Shown piece by piece: positions 41,001 to 56,000 of a stretch of DNA of 64,000 bases. Position numbers and translations under genes: made by a program. The stretch covers positions 9,090,357 through 9,154,356 of the forward strand of contig NC_061789.1 in NCBI RefSeq assembly GCF_022458985.1, given 5' to 3'. The DNA is from Mugil cephalus (Eukaryota; Chordata; Actinopteri; Mugiliformes; Mugilidae). Each line of letters starts with the position of its first letter. The first letter of the stretch is position 1. The notes below the pieces were generated by a model. The model saw nothing but the letters and a program-made list of their open reading frames with translations. It searched no databases and was not told the origin of the DNA.

Positions 41001-44000
41001 CTGATATACACATCATTATCATCATCATTATGAATTCAACATTAAGCTCATTCAAATAAAACACAGATTCATGTGCAGCAGTAGGGCGGCCGTGCAACTG
41101 CCGTAAACATAAACAGGTTCAGCAGCGATAGGGGCGGGGCCTCCTGTGATTGACAGGTCTGAACTAGTGTGGTGCTCTGTGTGAAACAGTGAACTGCTGA
41201 GACAGGTCCTGTATTGGATGTGAATGAGTGAAGCGCTGAGTCAAAGATAACGTCTTCTGCTTCCATTTATCCCTTTACTAAAATATGTTGGATTCATGTT
41301 AATGTGTACATAAAGAAATTTAAATTTGTGGGGTGGGGGGGTTCGAAAACATGTATAAAAATGTCTAATCAACCAAAGATTTGGCAGTTTCTCTGCAGAC
41401 TCCGTGCACAAATTATGTTGTCACCCCAACACTTTAGTGTTTGTTGTCTTTATCAGATTTTGCGTGTAGATACTGTACTGACCCTTCTTTTCTCCGTCCT
41501 CTTCCCCAGGGGCCTGGATCTTGACGGGCGGCCTGAGGGAGGGTGTGGCCCGCTGCGTAGGTGAGGCTGTGAGGGACCACGGGGCCGCGGCTCCAGCTCT
41601 CTCTCAGAAGAAAGTGATTGCGATAGGACTGGCCCCCTGGGGCCTCGTGCACAACAAGCAGCAGCTGGTCAACGCCCAGGTAAACATTGCGTAGTGTCCA
41701 GTTCAGTAAGACACACAAGGGGGTGTGTAGCATGGGTTTCTACAAGTGTTGCGTGTTGTCTGCTTGAAGGGGAGCTTCCCGGCTCGTTACTACGTCCAGA
41801 ACACGTCACGTGACTCGTGCTGCCTGGACAACAACTGTCAGGCTTTCCTGCTGGTGGACGACGGGAGTGTCGGCCGTCGGGGGGGAGAGATGGCCTTTCG
41901 TGCAAATCTTGAGGACTACATTTCGCATCAGCGCACTGGCATTTGGGGTGAGATTATCCCTTTAAGCCTGTTATTAAGAACTATTAAGAGATTATTTTTT
42001 TATTGTATGTGAACAAAACCTACAAGGTCCTTAAGATCTAGTGTCAAACAAAGTTCTGTTCATGCTTAAGACCAAATACCTGCTTTGTGTTGCAATCTGA
42101 CTCCAGCACAGAGATGGAACTTCATTATAAAAGGACTTGATTTTATGCAAAACTATAATGCGTTTGGCAGTAGCAAGTTCTCCTCTCTCCTCTCCTCTGT
42201 CAACAGTGTGTGCTGTGCTGTAGCTCCTCTCCTGCTAGATGTGTTAGCACTAATAATATGCCTCCGTGCCAGCAGATGCCATGGCCCGTATTCTGCTTTT
42301 CCGTCCATTTGTCTAGCCTACTCTTGCAAATCTAATATGGGGAGAATTTTTTTCACATGTGGAACAGACTCAAGGATGAAGTCATTAGACACTGAGGGTC
42401 AAAGATCAATAAAAACCCCACAGCCTCATGTGATTATTTTACTTTATTTCCAAAACCTTTATATGGAAAGCTCTTTACTTCATATATTATAAGAGTCTGG
42501 ACCGACATACTGTAGGTGTAAACTGCAACTTGTCTTGTTGGTGGAAGCAACTACGCAGAAATGTGGAGGCGCATGATGCAGTAGTGTGTTGTTGCTATGA
42601 GAGTTGGATTATGACCTGCGCTGTAGTGTTAAAGGGATTACATCCTGCCTGGCGCAGTATGTGGACACCACTCTCCCAAGGTTTAGATCACACATAGCAA
42701 ATAGAAACTTCTTGGTAATGATTGATGAACTCTGTTCTTCGTACGCATCCCTCCCCTGTGGGGTGCCCCAGGGATCTATTCTCGGCCCTATTCTCTTTTC
42801 GTTGTATTTGCCACCTTTGGGATCAATTATAAAGAATCACAATGTGTCTTTCCAATTTTATGCTGACGACCTGCAGATATATTTGCCCATGAGTCCCAAT
42901 TAAAATACTGCACTTATTAAGTTAGTGGATTGTATGACTGATGTAAAGCAGTGGCGAGCACGGAGCTTTCTGCACTTGAATAACAGTAACGCTGAATGGC
43001 ACAACACCTATGTCAAATGTTTTCACAACAAACCCTGGTACTCTGGCCGCCTTGGGGTAACATTTGACAATCGGCTTAAGTTAGTATATTTAATATATAT
43101 ATTAGTAATAGTTCTTTTGTCGTCGCAGATTGTGGAACATTTGCACCACTTCTGATCTCTGCCTTTTTAAATCAAAGCTGATGACCTACTTTTTTAGACC
43201 GGTGTTTAATTCCAACCAGGGCAGTCTTGTATTTTGTTGTATTTTATTACTCTTATCTCGTATCATATATTTACTTCTGGAACACCTTCAGTATCCTGTA
43301 GCACTGTAGCGCTTTCCACTTCCATGTTTTGTGTTTTTATGCATTGATTTTATGTGTTGTTTTATGACTTTGATATAAAACACTTTGGGTACCTTTTGGT
43401 TATTGTAAAAGTCTGTATAAATACAACTTGATTGAGTATTTCATGCTGTAGGTGAAGTATAAAATACGTGAGAAGGAAACTAAAACTGAATGTGTGCAGC
43501 TGATACATGCTTCTAACTGAGGCGTATCAAAACAATGTCAGCCACTGAATGCTGTTTTTTTTGGAAAGTTGTTTGCTTTAATGCGACATTCCCACACAAG
43601 AGGTGTCTCCTAACGTCTACTCTTGTCCAACAACAGGCAGTGGCAGCATTGAAATCCCGGTGCTTTGCATGCTTATCTCAGGGGACGCCGATATGCTGGA
43701 GGTGAGGAATCCGTCCAATAAAGTCTCATTCTGCACACACACACACCTTGTCGTATCTGCAGCCGAGCGCGTAAGACGTGGCTGGTTTCGGTTCATTTAA
43801 GATGTGAACAGGAACTAAAATGCTTGAGCAACGAAGCTTAGCTTTCATGGCTCATCATGATGTCAATAAAATAATGGCTGTCAAAATTTCCTTATTTTCT
43901 TTTTTTTTTACTCTGTTTCATGCCTGCCATATGTATGCCTTTCAATTCAAAGCTCTTTTAACAGATGCCCATCTCCGTCAGTCTCCGTGGATAAATACGA

Positions 44001-47000
44001 GAAAATGTCCTGTCGTTTATTTTGTGTACATAGAGATTAGATGCCTCTCTGAGGAAATCTACGCCCTGGCTGGTCCTCGCTGGTTCGGGTCCAGCTGCAG
44101 ATCTTATCAGCGAGCTGGTGGACAATCTCGTTGCCCTCAGTCCCACCCCTCCCCTACCCGACGGGGAGGCGGCTGAGGTTCTCAGCCCGGATCTCCGAGA
44201 CAAGTTCCGCGACAAGGTCCGGAAGCACTTCCCAGCCGCGGCCGATCTGGAGAACCTGGTGGACAGGGTGAGTGTCTCCTCGAAATGGGTGGTGTGGAAG
44301 ACAAGACTGAGTCACAAGTAAATGATATAGTACACAAGAAGCATTAGTTACGAGTCAATCTGAAGCTTGGTGTTTCATGGGAATGCTGATTTTGGACGCA
44401 TAAGCAGACTTGATGCTCTAATAACCCAATTATTGTACATTGGAGACATTTATAAGAATAAATCTGCATCTTCATCCACTTTGCTAATCTACAAATAACA
44501 ATTTCCCCTTTTTTCCCACGTCTCTGTGTCCAGGCCTTGAGTATTTATCAGAACAGAGAGCTCATCACCGTCTTCCACGGGGAACAGGAAGGTTCAGACG
44601 ACTTTGATACAGTTCTCCTCAAAGCTCTCGTTAAAGGTAAGCACGATGTATTCATTCAGCTCTTTTTTAAAAGACAGAATGCTTCATAATTATATAAAAA
44701 AAAAATAAGGCAGCAGACGTAATGTAAAATGCAGATTTAGAAGTTTAGGAGCCACAACTTCAGATGCTTTAGATTGAAACCCCCAAACTCTGGTCAGTTC
44801 AAGTTCAACCACTGCCGTTGGCTAGGCTAGTTAGCTGGTGTATTTTTGTTGGTTGCTAGTTGGTAGCTGACTGCTAGCCTGCTGGTCGGTTTTTCACTTG
44901 GACTGGGCTTCTAAATGTGTTTTGCCTCGGATCTTGGCACAAGCGATTGTAACATCTTATCCTGTGTAATAATGAATGAATGGCAAAAGGGGGAACTGCA
45001 AGCGCTCCATGAAAGCCTTGAAGACGGTTACAGTAAATAGATCACAGGTTGAGACACAACAGACCTGTGAGAGCGGGTGAACATTTGGCATAGCTTTTCC
45101 CTGGTATAACTTTTTCCAAGCAGGATCCTCATAAAAATGTGTTGTTGGAGAAAAACTTGTTATGGCAGGTAAAGACTAAAGTCAAGGTAGCAGGTAATCT
45201 GGGGGCTTGGCTCCCTGCTGTCGCTAAGGGTCAACAGACAGAAACAGAAAGTTTAAAGCAGAACCTTCATGACAACACCTTTGTCCCATTGACCCACTTG
45301 TTCATCAGACAAAGACATTGTTTTTAACTTCACATTTAAATCTGTGTGTCTGTGTTAAGCCAGTAAACGTGTGTCCAGTGATGCGAGTGAATACACAGAG
45401 GAGCTGAAACTGGCCGTGGCCTGGAACCGGGTGGACATCGCCAAATCCGAGCTCTTCAACGGAGACATACAGTGGAAGGTTAGGAACCAAACAAAATCCA
45501 CACAAATGCACATTTTGTTTACTCCCGTATCCCGCTCCTGCTGATAGGTTTTGAGATTCATCAACTGTGAGTACATTCAGTGCACAGCTCGATATGAAAA
45601 GACGCTATGACAAAGAGGATGCTCACAAATACACAGTGGTGAGGTTATTATTTTGTTTTCAGTATGAAGACTTGGAAGACTCCATGACGGACGCACTGGT
45701 CAATGACAAGCCCCAGTTTGTGCGTCTCTTCTGCGAGAACGGTCTGAACATTCTGGACTACCTGACATACCATCGCTTGGAAAGCTTGTATCGCTCGCTG
45801 TCAGACAGTTCACTGGCCTACGTTCTTCTCCAGAGACGTCTAAGTGAGAGGCAGGACCTGGCTGGATCCCTGGCCAACGTAGACGGATCTGTGTCAATGC
45901 CTCTGAATAGGCCTCAGAGTGCTCTGACCGGACCCGCGTCAGCCATGGAGCTCAGTCTGTATGAGGTGAGGAGGAGGATGTTTTGTTATGCTTCTGTTGA
46001 TGGCGTCAAACAGCTACTAAAGTAACGTCGTAGCATAGGAGGAAAAGTAGGGCAGCACTGGAAGCTGAAAGGACATTTTCTCAACTGTTCGGCATGGAGG
46101 TTAAAAATCATGCTTTAGGGTTTTACTGCAGTGTCACAGGAAACTCTGTGCTGGTACAAAACAATGGATTACACTGAAAATGAACATGAATGCAGACGTC
46201 ACACAGTCAGGCACTAAAGAGACAGACTTTTATGAAAGGACGATGATCTTCTTGTAGATCCACTTCCAAATGTGCCAGCAGGGACTTACTGCTCTGTAGA
46301 AACTGACTCGGTCAGAAGTTTAGTTCGTATCTGACTTGTGTATGTACTATATAGATATAGTGCGGCCTTAAGTGTTGGACAGAATTTGCTACATCAGCAG
46401 AAGTAGACGAAGAGAGCCCAATCGGACAAATAAGACTGAAATATCATGCTTTGGTATTTGATCATTTGGGAAAATGAGTAAATCAAAATTTATGTTTTGG
46501 AATCACAGAGTCCAAGTCCTGAACTTAATTCAATAGACACATTGTGGAAGTAACTGAGAAAACCCTCCAGCATCCCAGAATTGAAGCGGTTCTGACCTGA
46601 GGAATGAGCTAAAATTCCTCCGAGCTGCTGTAGACGACGAATCAGCAGTTACCGAAAATGTTTAGTTGCCGTTACTGCAGCACATGGGGTTCAAACCAGA
46701 TACTGAAAGCAAGGGTTCACTTACTTTTGCACCACACAGATATGTACAAATTAGTATTTTCTTGAATAAAAAAAACAACAATAAAATATTTTACGTTATG
46801 CTTTACGTTATGCTCAAAGCTATATGAGTTAAATGATGGATCTAATACCATTCAATATGAATTCTACAATGAAGCTTTTTCTTTAAACATATATTATTGC
46901 TTGCTGTTTTAATGAAATGTCTGGTAAAATTGTAGGTATCCCGTCTGCTGTGGGATCTATTGAATGATGTCTGTCAGCCTTTCTACTATGGACCTCTCGG

Positions 47001-50000
47001 CCTTGACCCCAGCGTCAGCACCAGGAGAGCCATCAAGGTGAGTTAGCAGGGGACTGTACAGTCTATGAGGAGCCTTGTCTCACATGAAATAAAGTTGTAT
47101 AAATAATTTTGGTGGCTTTCGTAGCACCATGTGTTTGTTGCCCCACTTTACTCCAGATACAGAGAAGATATTTAGGCTGTAAACAATCTTATTTCTGCTT
47201 TGATGGATTGGTGTCAGCACCATTATAAATTTGTTATTTGTGATTTATCTGACTTACTGGTGACTCTTCTGCCTCCTCTTAACTTTCAGCATGTCAACAA
47301 AATGCTGCTGGGCGAGTGTGTGTACCGAGGCCAGCGGTGCCTCTCACCCTGGGCAGCCCTCTTCATCTGGGCCGTCTTACAGAACCGCAGTGAGATGGCT
47401 ATTTACTTCTGGGAGATGGTGAGACTTTACAGTATAAACTTTTGCACCAGTGGCAACTGGTTTGGTGGTTTTCTGGACTCTTGTGTTGGTCTTATCAGGC
47501 GGGAGAGTCGGTGCTGAGCGCCCTGGGCGGCTGTAAGCTGCTGAGGGAGCTTTCTAAGCTCGAGAGTGAGACGGAGAACAAGCTGGCCATGAAGGAACTG
47601 GCGCAGAGGTTTGAGAACCTGGCACAAGGTGAGTCAGAATACAGCTAAGGACGCGACTAACGGTGTCATTGTTTCTTGATGTATAGCTCTGACACAAGAG
47701 AGGGGAATGTAGTCTGTAGGTATACGTCATACCAGGGGCGCCCCACTCCCTCATTGTAAAGGCTGAAGGGTCAGTTTGTGTATCATTCAATCATTTGAAG
47801 TTCAATTCAGACCAGAGAAATCAAGACTTTTTCAAAAATTTTCTTTTTCATTTAGAAAATCAATGTCAAAGAAGGGACCGTATATGGTATCTAACACTTG
47901 TTACTTCATGAGGTACTTGGGGCCAAAGACCTCATGATGAAGTACAGAAAAGGGATTCCAATGTAGTCATTTGAATATTAGAAATACAGATTGAAGTTTC
48001 ACATTGAAAAACTAATAATGAAATAACTGATTTTCCATTTTATAGATTTCCAGGTCTGAATTGAAATTCAAATGAATGAATCCGTGGTACACGGAGCCTA
48101 ATTCTAGCCCGTAGTTACCTAGCTTATTGAACTATGAACAGGTTACTTTCTGCCACTCACAAACTATAGAGGGTACACACCTTTCTTACAGAAGATCTGG
48201 CTCACATATTGGCACCTTGTTTATGTCCCTCCTCTCTCTCCTTTCCCTGTTTCTTTTTTTTAAAACCTGATTTTTTTCTTTGCTTCTGGGCAACATTGTC
48301 ACTGATGTAGCAATAGTAATAATTAACTATGTCTATGGACCCAGCAACTACAGGCAGCAAACGATGCGCTAAGGCAGGAACAAACCTTTTCATGCTGAGT
48401 CACGGGGGTGGTTAGTCAATATTATTTACCTTTTAAATAGCAGATTTTTAAAAAAATTTTTACTACTATATTTTATTATAATATTACAAAATCGTATTTT
48501 ATGGTGATGGTTTAATATTATTCTCTCTCTTTTTACTTATCTTCTGGTTGGAATTGTCCTAACTTTTCCTCTCTATATGGCGCAACTACATCATACTGCC
48601 GGAAGAGGGAGACAACATTTCTGTGTTGCTGTGCTAAATAAAAGTTTACTCTGTTCAGATTTATTGTTGTCTAGAATTTGTCTGTCACCTCAAGCTCTCT
48701 ACTTTATATCTGGTGAAACCATTGTCACCCTCTCTCTCTCCATTGTCGCCTGTACTGGTGTCTGTGCTTTCAGATGTATTTGGTGAGTGTTACCAGAACA
48801 GTGAGAGTCGCTCCTTCACCCTCCTCATCAGGAGGTCTCCGGTGTGGGGAGGGGCCACGTGCCTGCAGATGGCCACCGCTGCCGATGCACGCCTGTTCTT
48901 CAGCCACGATGGTGTTCAGGTAGAGATGCTTGTGATTATGATGCAGAAACGTTCTCAGTGAGTGTTGTGTTGGTTTTGAGCTGCTGTGGTGACGTTTCTT
49001 TCCTCTTTGCTGTAGTCTCTGTTGTCACAGATCTGGTGGGGCGACATGGAGAGGAGCACCGAGGTTTGGAAACTGGTCCTCACCTTCTTCCTGCCCCCAC
49101 TCATCTACACAGACTTTATCAGCTTCAGGTCAGTGTCGTGTCTTAATTATGATGTGCAAACAGGGCAACACTGCCCCCATTTTTCCCGAGATACTTGAAC
49201 TCCTCCACTTGAGGTAAGACCTCCTCCCCGACACGGAGTGGGCAGTCCACCCTATTCCGACTGAGGACAATGGCCTCAGACTTGGAGGTGCTGATCTTAA
49301 TCTCAGCCACTAGTAAGAGCTGGAGGTCGTAGGTCGATGAAGCTAGAAGGACCACAAAAAGCAAAAAGTTATGAAGAGAACCGGTCACTACTCACCACCA
49401 GGTGGGTATCAGTGGTGACGGCTCTGCTACTCTCTTTACCCGAGTGTCCACAACATACGGTCGCAGGTTAGATACGACTAGAAAGTCAATCATCGACCTA
49501 CGACCGCCTAGACTCTCATGGTGCCAAAAGCACCGATTAACAACCTTATGTTCCAACATGGTGTTAGTTAGGACCAAACTGTGACTCGCAGAAGTCCAAT
49601 AAATGAACTGGCAGGCTGTTCCTACGAATCACGCCCCTCCAGGTCTCCTTGTCATCACCCACATGAGCATTGAAGTCCCAGAGGAGGACAACGGAGTCCC
49701 TAGTCGGTGTGCAATCCAGGGTCCATCCAAGGGCCCCCAAAAATGGTGGGTACTCTGAACTGCTGTTTGTCGCATAAGCGCAGACAACAGTCAGGACCCA
49801 TTCTCCGACCCAATGGCGCAGGGAAGAAACCCTTTCGTCCACACGGGAGAACCCCAACATAAAGGCAGAGAGTCTTGGTGCAAGCAAAATGCTCACCCCT
49901 AGTAATTCCAGCAAAGAAGTCCGTCCAGCCTCTCTCAAGGACTTGGGTTCTAGAGCCAAAGTTATGTGTCTATATGAGGCCGATTATGTCTCGTTGGTAA

Positions 50001-53000
50001 CGCTTGACCTCTTCCACAAATTCCGTCTCCTTACCCACCAGAGAGGTGACGTTCCATGTTCCAAGGACCAAGTATCAGACTGCCAAGCCCCCCTGTCTTA
50101 GTCTGCCTGCATCTCCTGTGGGTGGAGGTGCAGGAAGGAGGTCCGTGTGGTGGGCACACTACCCGCCTCTTATCGCCTCTAATTGCAGCAAACCAAATAC
50201 AGAAAGCTGATACAGTGTGTATCTCTATGTGTAAATAAAAAAAGAAGCAAAATCAAACTGCACTGAGGCTTGAGCCTTAGCTGCTCCTAATGAGCTCCCA
50301 TTAACACAAAACCTGCAAGATATGAAAATAAAAATGATGCCTTTTTTATTGTCACGTTACAGGGAACAAGAAGAGGAGGTGAAGTCTGTAGCGGTCCTTC
50401 AAAACAGAGACTCTGACAGTTTGGACGGGAACGACGGCACCGTTTTCTCCCTCGCTGATATAATACAAAAGTAAAAAAAAACGTGCATATAAATCAGATT
50501 TTGTTGTGTGCTGGTTTTTCTTCTTAGCTCTAACTAACAACTTGTTTACTTGGGATTGCAGTGAGGAAGACGCAGAAGAGCTCAGGGCTCTAAGAGAAAA
50601 CTTAGAAGGTGGGTTTGGATAAACTCTGTGTTAAATTGTTCAACTTTATAGCAAAAATAAACAGTCTGGTGCAAGAAAACGGTTTTTGTTTCCTTCCTGT
50701 GGCCATGAGCTTTGGGTAACTACTGATAGAGTGAGATAAACGAACGCTCATTTGTGTAACATTACAGCAACAGCCGATTGAATCGACTCTCTCCTCTCCA
50801 GGTTCTATTCCACCCACCTCCAAGAGGCCGTTTATTTTGTCCCGATGGAGACAGTTCTGGTTTGCCCCCGTCACCTCGTTCCTCGGCAATGTGCTGATGT
50901 ACTTCCTCTTCCTTTGCCTGTTCGCCTACGTCCTGCTGGTGGACTTCAAGCCGCCGCCCCCCGACGGCCCCGCCACCCTGGAGTTTGTGCTCTACTTTTG
51001 GGTCTTCACCTTGGTCTGTGAAGAAATTCGACAGGTTGGTTGTTGGAGCACTAGCATGTTCACGAATACGGCGTGGAAGTGGTCTGCACCATCTCTATCT
51101 TAGTCAGTGTTGCCCACTTGCACAAAAACATATGAACCATTGGTGTCAGAGTTGCCATGTAAGCTGTTGCCATTAGGAGTAAATTTAGGTTTAAATGCTT
51201 AAACAATCAAAATTCAAACCCTGCAATCAGTGGACAATCTGCTAAATAAAGGTCTCTGTGTAAAACCTATTGTCTTAGGGCTACCTCCTTTAAAAGATTC
51301 ACCTTACGAAGGTATGGCATTTGAGGAACAGAAGGCTGAAAGTCTCACAAGCGTCAGGCCCTGGGAATATTTACTCAAATTCTCCTTCTCTCTCTGGTTT
51401 ACAGACCTTCTTCGTGGGCAGTTCGTTTGTGGTGCAGAGGATGAAGAGCTACATCCAAGACGTGTGGAACAAGTGTGACCTAACAGCCATTTGTCTCTTC
51501 ATTCTGGCTCTGTGCTGCAGGTGATTCTTCTTCAAAGTCTACCAAGGAAACACATACAGAGCAGACCACCTTATGTCCTCATACGTTTATGTCTTTCTTG
51601 TTTGGTTTCTAGAGGTGTAATGTGTCAAAATGTGACTTGTTACGCGAATGTTTTTGTTTTCCAGAATGTTTCCCTGGTCGTACAATTTGGGCCGAGCCAT
51701 GATGGCCATAGACTTCATGGTCTTCACGCTACGTCTGATCCATATCTTTGCCATCCACAAACAGCTCGGGCCCAAGATCATTATTGTCGGCAAAATGGTA
51801 ATGTTGCACAAATTGCAAATTAAAAACACAACTAACAGTTTTTTTTTTTCAAAAATGGTTTGAATACAGGGTGAGGAATTGACTTTAATAGAGGTGTATT
51901 GTTGTGGAAAACATCAGATCCCTTTGAGCCGTTGTGTTTCTTTACTTTCTGGGTTTGTCCACCTAAGCCTGCTGTGTTTGCATAGATGCATAGAAGACCT
52001 AACTCCTGCTATTTACTTATAAAAAAGGCACCTCTAAGGACATTGTGCAACACTTCAGATGGTGACTTCTTGCTGTATATGTATAAGAGTGATTTCAGAA
52101 AATCAACCATTAACAACCACACAGGTTCCACCGAGATTTGAACTCGGATCGCTGTATTCAGAGTCCAGAGTCCTAACCATTACACCATGGAACCCCTGTC
52201 TGCCTTGGTTATTAGTCTAGAAACAACAGACCTCACACCTCACACCGTTACATGATCCATCTCTGGTCTTTCTCCCGCGTCTCTCAGGTGAAAGACGTCT
52301 TCTTCTTCCTGTTTTTCCTGGCCGTGTGGCTCATGGCCTACGGAGTAGCCAACCAGGCTCTCCTCTACTCGTACGATCCCCGTCCTAACTGGATCTTCCG
52401 GCGCGTGTTCTACAGGCCGTACCTGCACATCTTTGGACAAATACCTATTAACGAAATGGATGGTGAGCGGCACAGTTTCTGTTTTACCAAATCCAAACTT
52501 GTGAAATTGGACAAAGTTTGTTAATTTAATTCATCTCAATTTTGGAAATGTGTTTTTCCCAAAGGACTGACATGACCTCAAGTCATTTGTGGGTCCTTTG
52601 CAAGACATAATAGGATTTGTGTTGTGCCGTCCAATGAAATAATCCATACTTTAATTAGCTCTGTGTTCTATAATGAAGCTACTATTGCATTGTATTCTCT
52701 ATATTCTGGCTAAAACCTTCACATTATGTTTTTACCGCTGGAGCACCACCACTAACACAAAAAATTATCACAGCACTGAAGCCTGGAGTCTTTAAAGTCA
52801 CTCACATGTTGTGTTGCACTTCTTCTCTTGTCTTCCTTGTAGCTGATAAAGTCGGGGAAATTAACTGCACAGACGACGTTGAACTAATAAAAGCCGGAGC
52901 GGAGCCCTGCATGAGCACCTACGCCAACTGGCTGGTCGTCATCCTCCTCGTCATCTACCTGCTGTTCACCAACATAGTGCTGGTCAACCTCCTCATCGCC

Positions 53001-56000
53001 ATGTTCAGGTGCAGTGATGTTCCTGTGCTTATTTCATAGCTTTCAATCGGTGCCTGCACGGATATTTGCAGGAAAGCTGCGTATGCACGACACGGTTAGA
53101 TTTCAATTTGCTCTCTCTCTCTACAGCTACACCTTCTCCAAAGTGCAAGAGCGCAGCGACACCTACTGGAAGTTTCAGCGCTACAACCTGATCGTGGAGT
53201 ACCACTCAAGGCCGTGCCTGGCGCCGCCGTTCATCATCATCTCCCACCTGCACCTTTTTGTCAAGAGGCACATCCGGCGCATCCCCTCTGTCAAGAACCA
53301 ACACTTTGGTGAGAAGGGAAAGAGAAATGTCGGAGGCATGAGTGGAAGGAAACGCAGATTAGCTTTTAATGTGGCACTGCTGATACAAAGTCATGTGAGG
53401 CATTTCAGAAAAAATATATATATCTACAGAAGTCCAACGCGGTATACAAATATTGTTTGGATCCTGTTTGTCAATTTAAATCTTCCAAGTGAAGAAAGTA
53501 ACAGATAAAGATAGTGAAGTACTCACTACTACGCCATCGTGGCTACAACCTAGGCACATTTCCTCCCTTGGTGCTCGGTTGGTTCAGAGGAAAACAGAAA
53601 AGAAATGAAGGAAAGAGCAAGGAGCTCAGAAAGCTGCTACATGTTGACAGGTCCAGGTCAGAGCCTCAAGAACGTCGCCATTGTCCGTTGACTCAACTTC
53701 TCTTGCCCTCAGTTCAGGAGCTGCGCGGCAGGAAGGCCAGTCGACTCAACACGTGGGAGGCTATTCAGAAAGAGAACCTGCTCTCGGCTCAGAACAAGCG
53801 TCAGAGGGAGAGCGACACGGCGCGGCTTAAACGCACATCTGTCAAGTAAGTAAGCCTCTGATGTCGCTAAAGGATACAAACGTAGAGCCATCTCTGTCTG
53901 AACCAGTCCTTTGAGGTAGAATTAAAATGGGTCATACATAAACACAGGTAGAACATACATTACCTACAATACACGCTATTAAATTGGTGCATATTTATAT
54001 ATCAGCCAGTAATTAGGAAGTTAAGACATAAGACATTGTATATTTTCCCCACGTATGGCGAATTTCTTTCATAGTAGCACATAATTAGACAAGAATATAT
54101 ACAAAAAACAATATAAAATTTGAAAGAATATGCAAAAAATACAAAAAATAACAGCACTCTGAAAAATATATCGAGGAAAACGGAAATATTTTAAGTTGGA
54201 TGTTAAATTAATCGAGTATAAAAGTGCATTCTGCGCATGTCACTCCTCTAAATCATTACGGTTGCATCTTTATGTCTTGTGACCATTGTAAGTGGTATAT
54301 TCTTATAGTGTAGCAAAGACTACAGTACCCATAATGCAATGTGCACGTATATACATGTATTTGCACTTTAATGGCAAACTCCAGTCTCAGAAATAAATAA
54401 CTTTACTATAATAATACCAAGCATCAAGCACATGTTTTTCCATTTTTTATTTATTTAAGGGATCATAAAATCTTTTTTGTGAGCATATAAATGTTTTATC
54501 CTGCAGGGTGGACACCGTGCTAAAGCAGATGGCAGAGATCCGTGACCACGACCGGCGGTTGCAGCTGCTGGAGACAGAGGTCAGCAGTATTTTAATGCAC
54601 GTGCACCCGAGGCCGAGCGATCTGCACCAGTCATTTATATGGCAGCCAGTATTTACCCATAGAGTTCAGTCCAGGCTGATTCCAATACCAGAACATCTGG
54701 GGTCATTGTTAACATCAGATTTATTTTATAGCATGGTGCCAAAGTGATACGAGTACAAGGATACATTACACACAGTAGACAAGCAAACTAAACTTATATC
54801 AGTGTTTTTATAGATGTGGCATTTAAGAAGAAAGAAGGAAGTTTGCTCCAAAGTTTAGTAGGCTTCAGTTAGATCATGAGAAAGGAGCCTTATATGTTTA
54901 TTCTCCTCCTTACTGGAAGTCATGAAGAAGAGAGGCAGGAATCAGGTTGATTAGGAACCAACTACTTGACTTTTTGGCCAACTGAAGATGTGCCAGAGGT
55001 GGACTCCAGCCATAGATTTTCAAAAAAATGAGTTGGATACATCTTTGTTATACGTCCAGTTTGTAACACGTGGAGGTTATTGGGTTTAGCTGAGAAGTAA
55101 ATCTGCATGTCGTTGGAAAAGAGATACCTCTGGAGGAGACAAGCAGATGTCCCAGAGGTAACGTATATCATGAAGTCAAAATAAGTCCAAGGATCGTCTC
55201 CCGAGGGTGTCCCCCCAATAAATAAAAACATTGACGCGCCTGTCAGACAAGTATGAGGGAAACCATTTGGTTAAAAACACCACAGACATGAAGGCAGACT
55301 GAACTTCCTCGAGGAAATCCAGTTGTCCTTGATTAAGCTTGTTTTATGGCTAGGCCATAGCACTTTTAGTTGACCAAAATGAATGGACGTAGGTTGGGGA
55401 TAGGTTTTTTGCAAACTCAAGAGACATTGATCAATAATAGAAAGAAAACTGAGGACCTACAGGACCATTTTTAAGAAATTTGGTTGCAAATCTATCTAGG
55501 ATATAGTATTTCCTATGATGATGGATATGTATGAAATGCTACATCCCCGAGCTCATGCATGGAGGGTTAAACAGCGTCAAACTCGATGGGAGCATTAAAC
55601 TCTGAGACTGAGATCTGATCCGAGACAACTGATCTTGCGAACAAAGAAATTCATAAATCCATCACAGTCATCAGAAGATGAGGCTGAAAACACTTTCTCC
55701 TGTTGATTAGGTCACAAATACATTACTATCAGATCTTTGGTGACAGAAAGAAGCGTGACTGAGAAGCTTCTTGTTCATTTTTACATCTCAACTCAGCCTT
55801 TCTTTGATTTTATGGGACACTTGGATGTTAATAACAAGCTATATTAATATAATATTTACCAGGCTGTCGAGCTGCAGCTCCAACTCACTGCTTCTATTAA
55901 TAAAATGTTACAAGTTAAATCCAAATAAAATTAGAAAAGCCCACCTATTTTTATATGAATACAGTTGGTGCATGTACATGGATACATGGGATATGGGTAT

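Noticed and set aside
42604-42903. 99-codon frame with a YADD box, considered as a reverse transcriptase gene
   Set aside because: Truncated LINE piece with frame breaks, not a gene.
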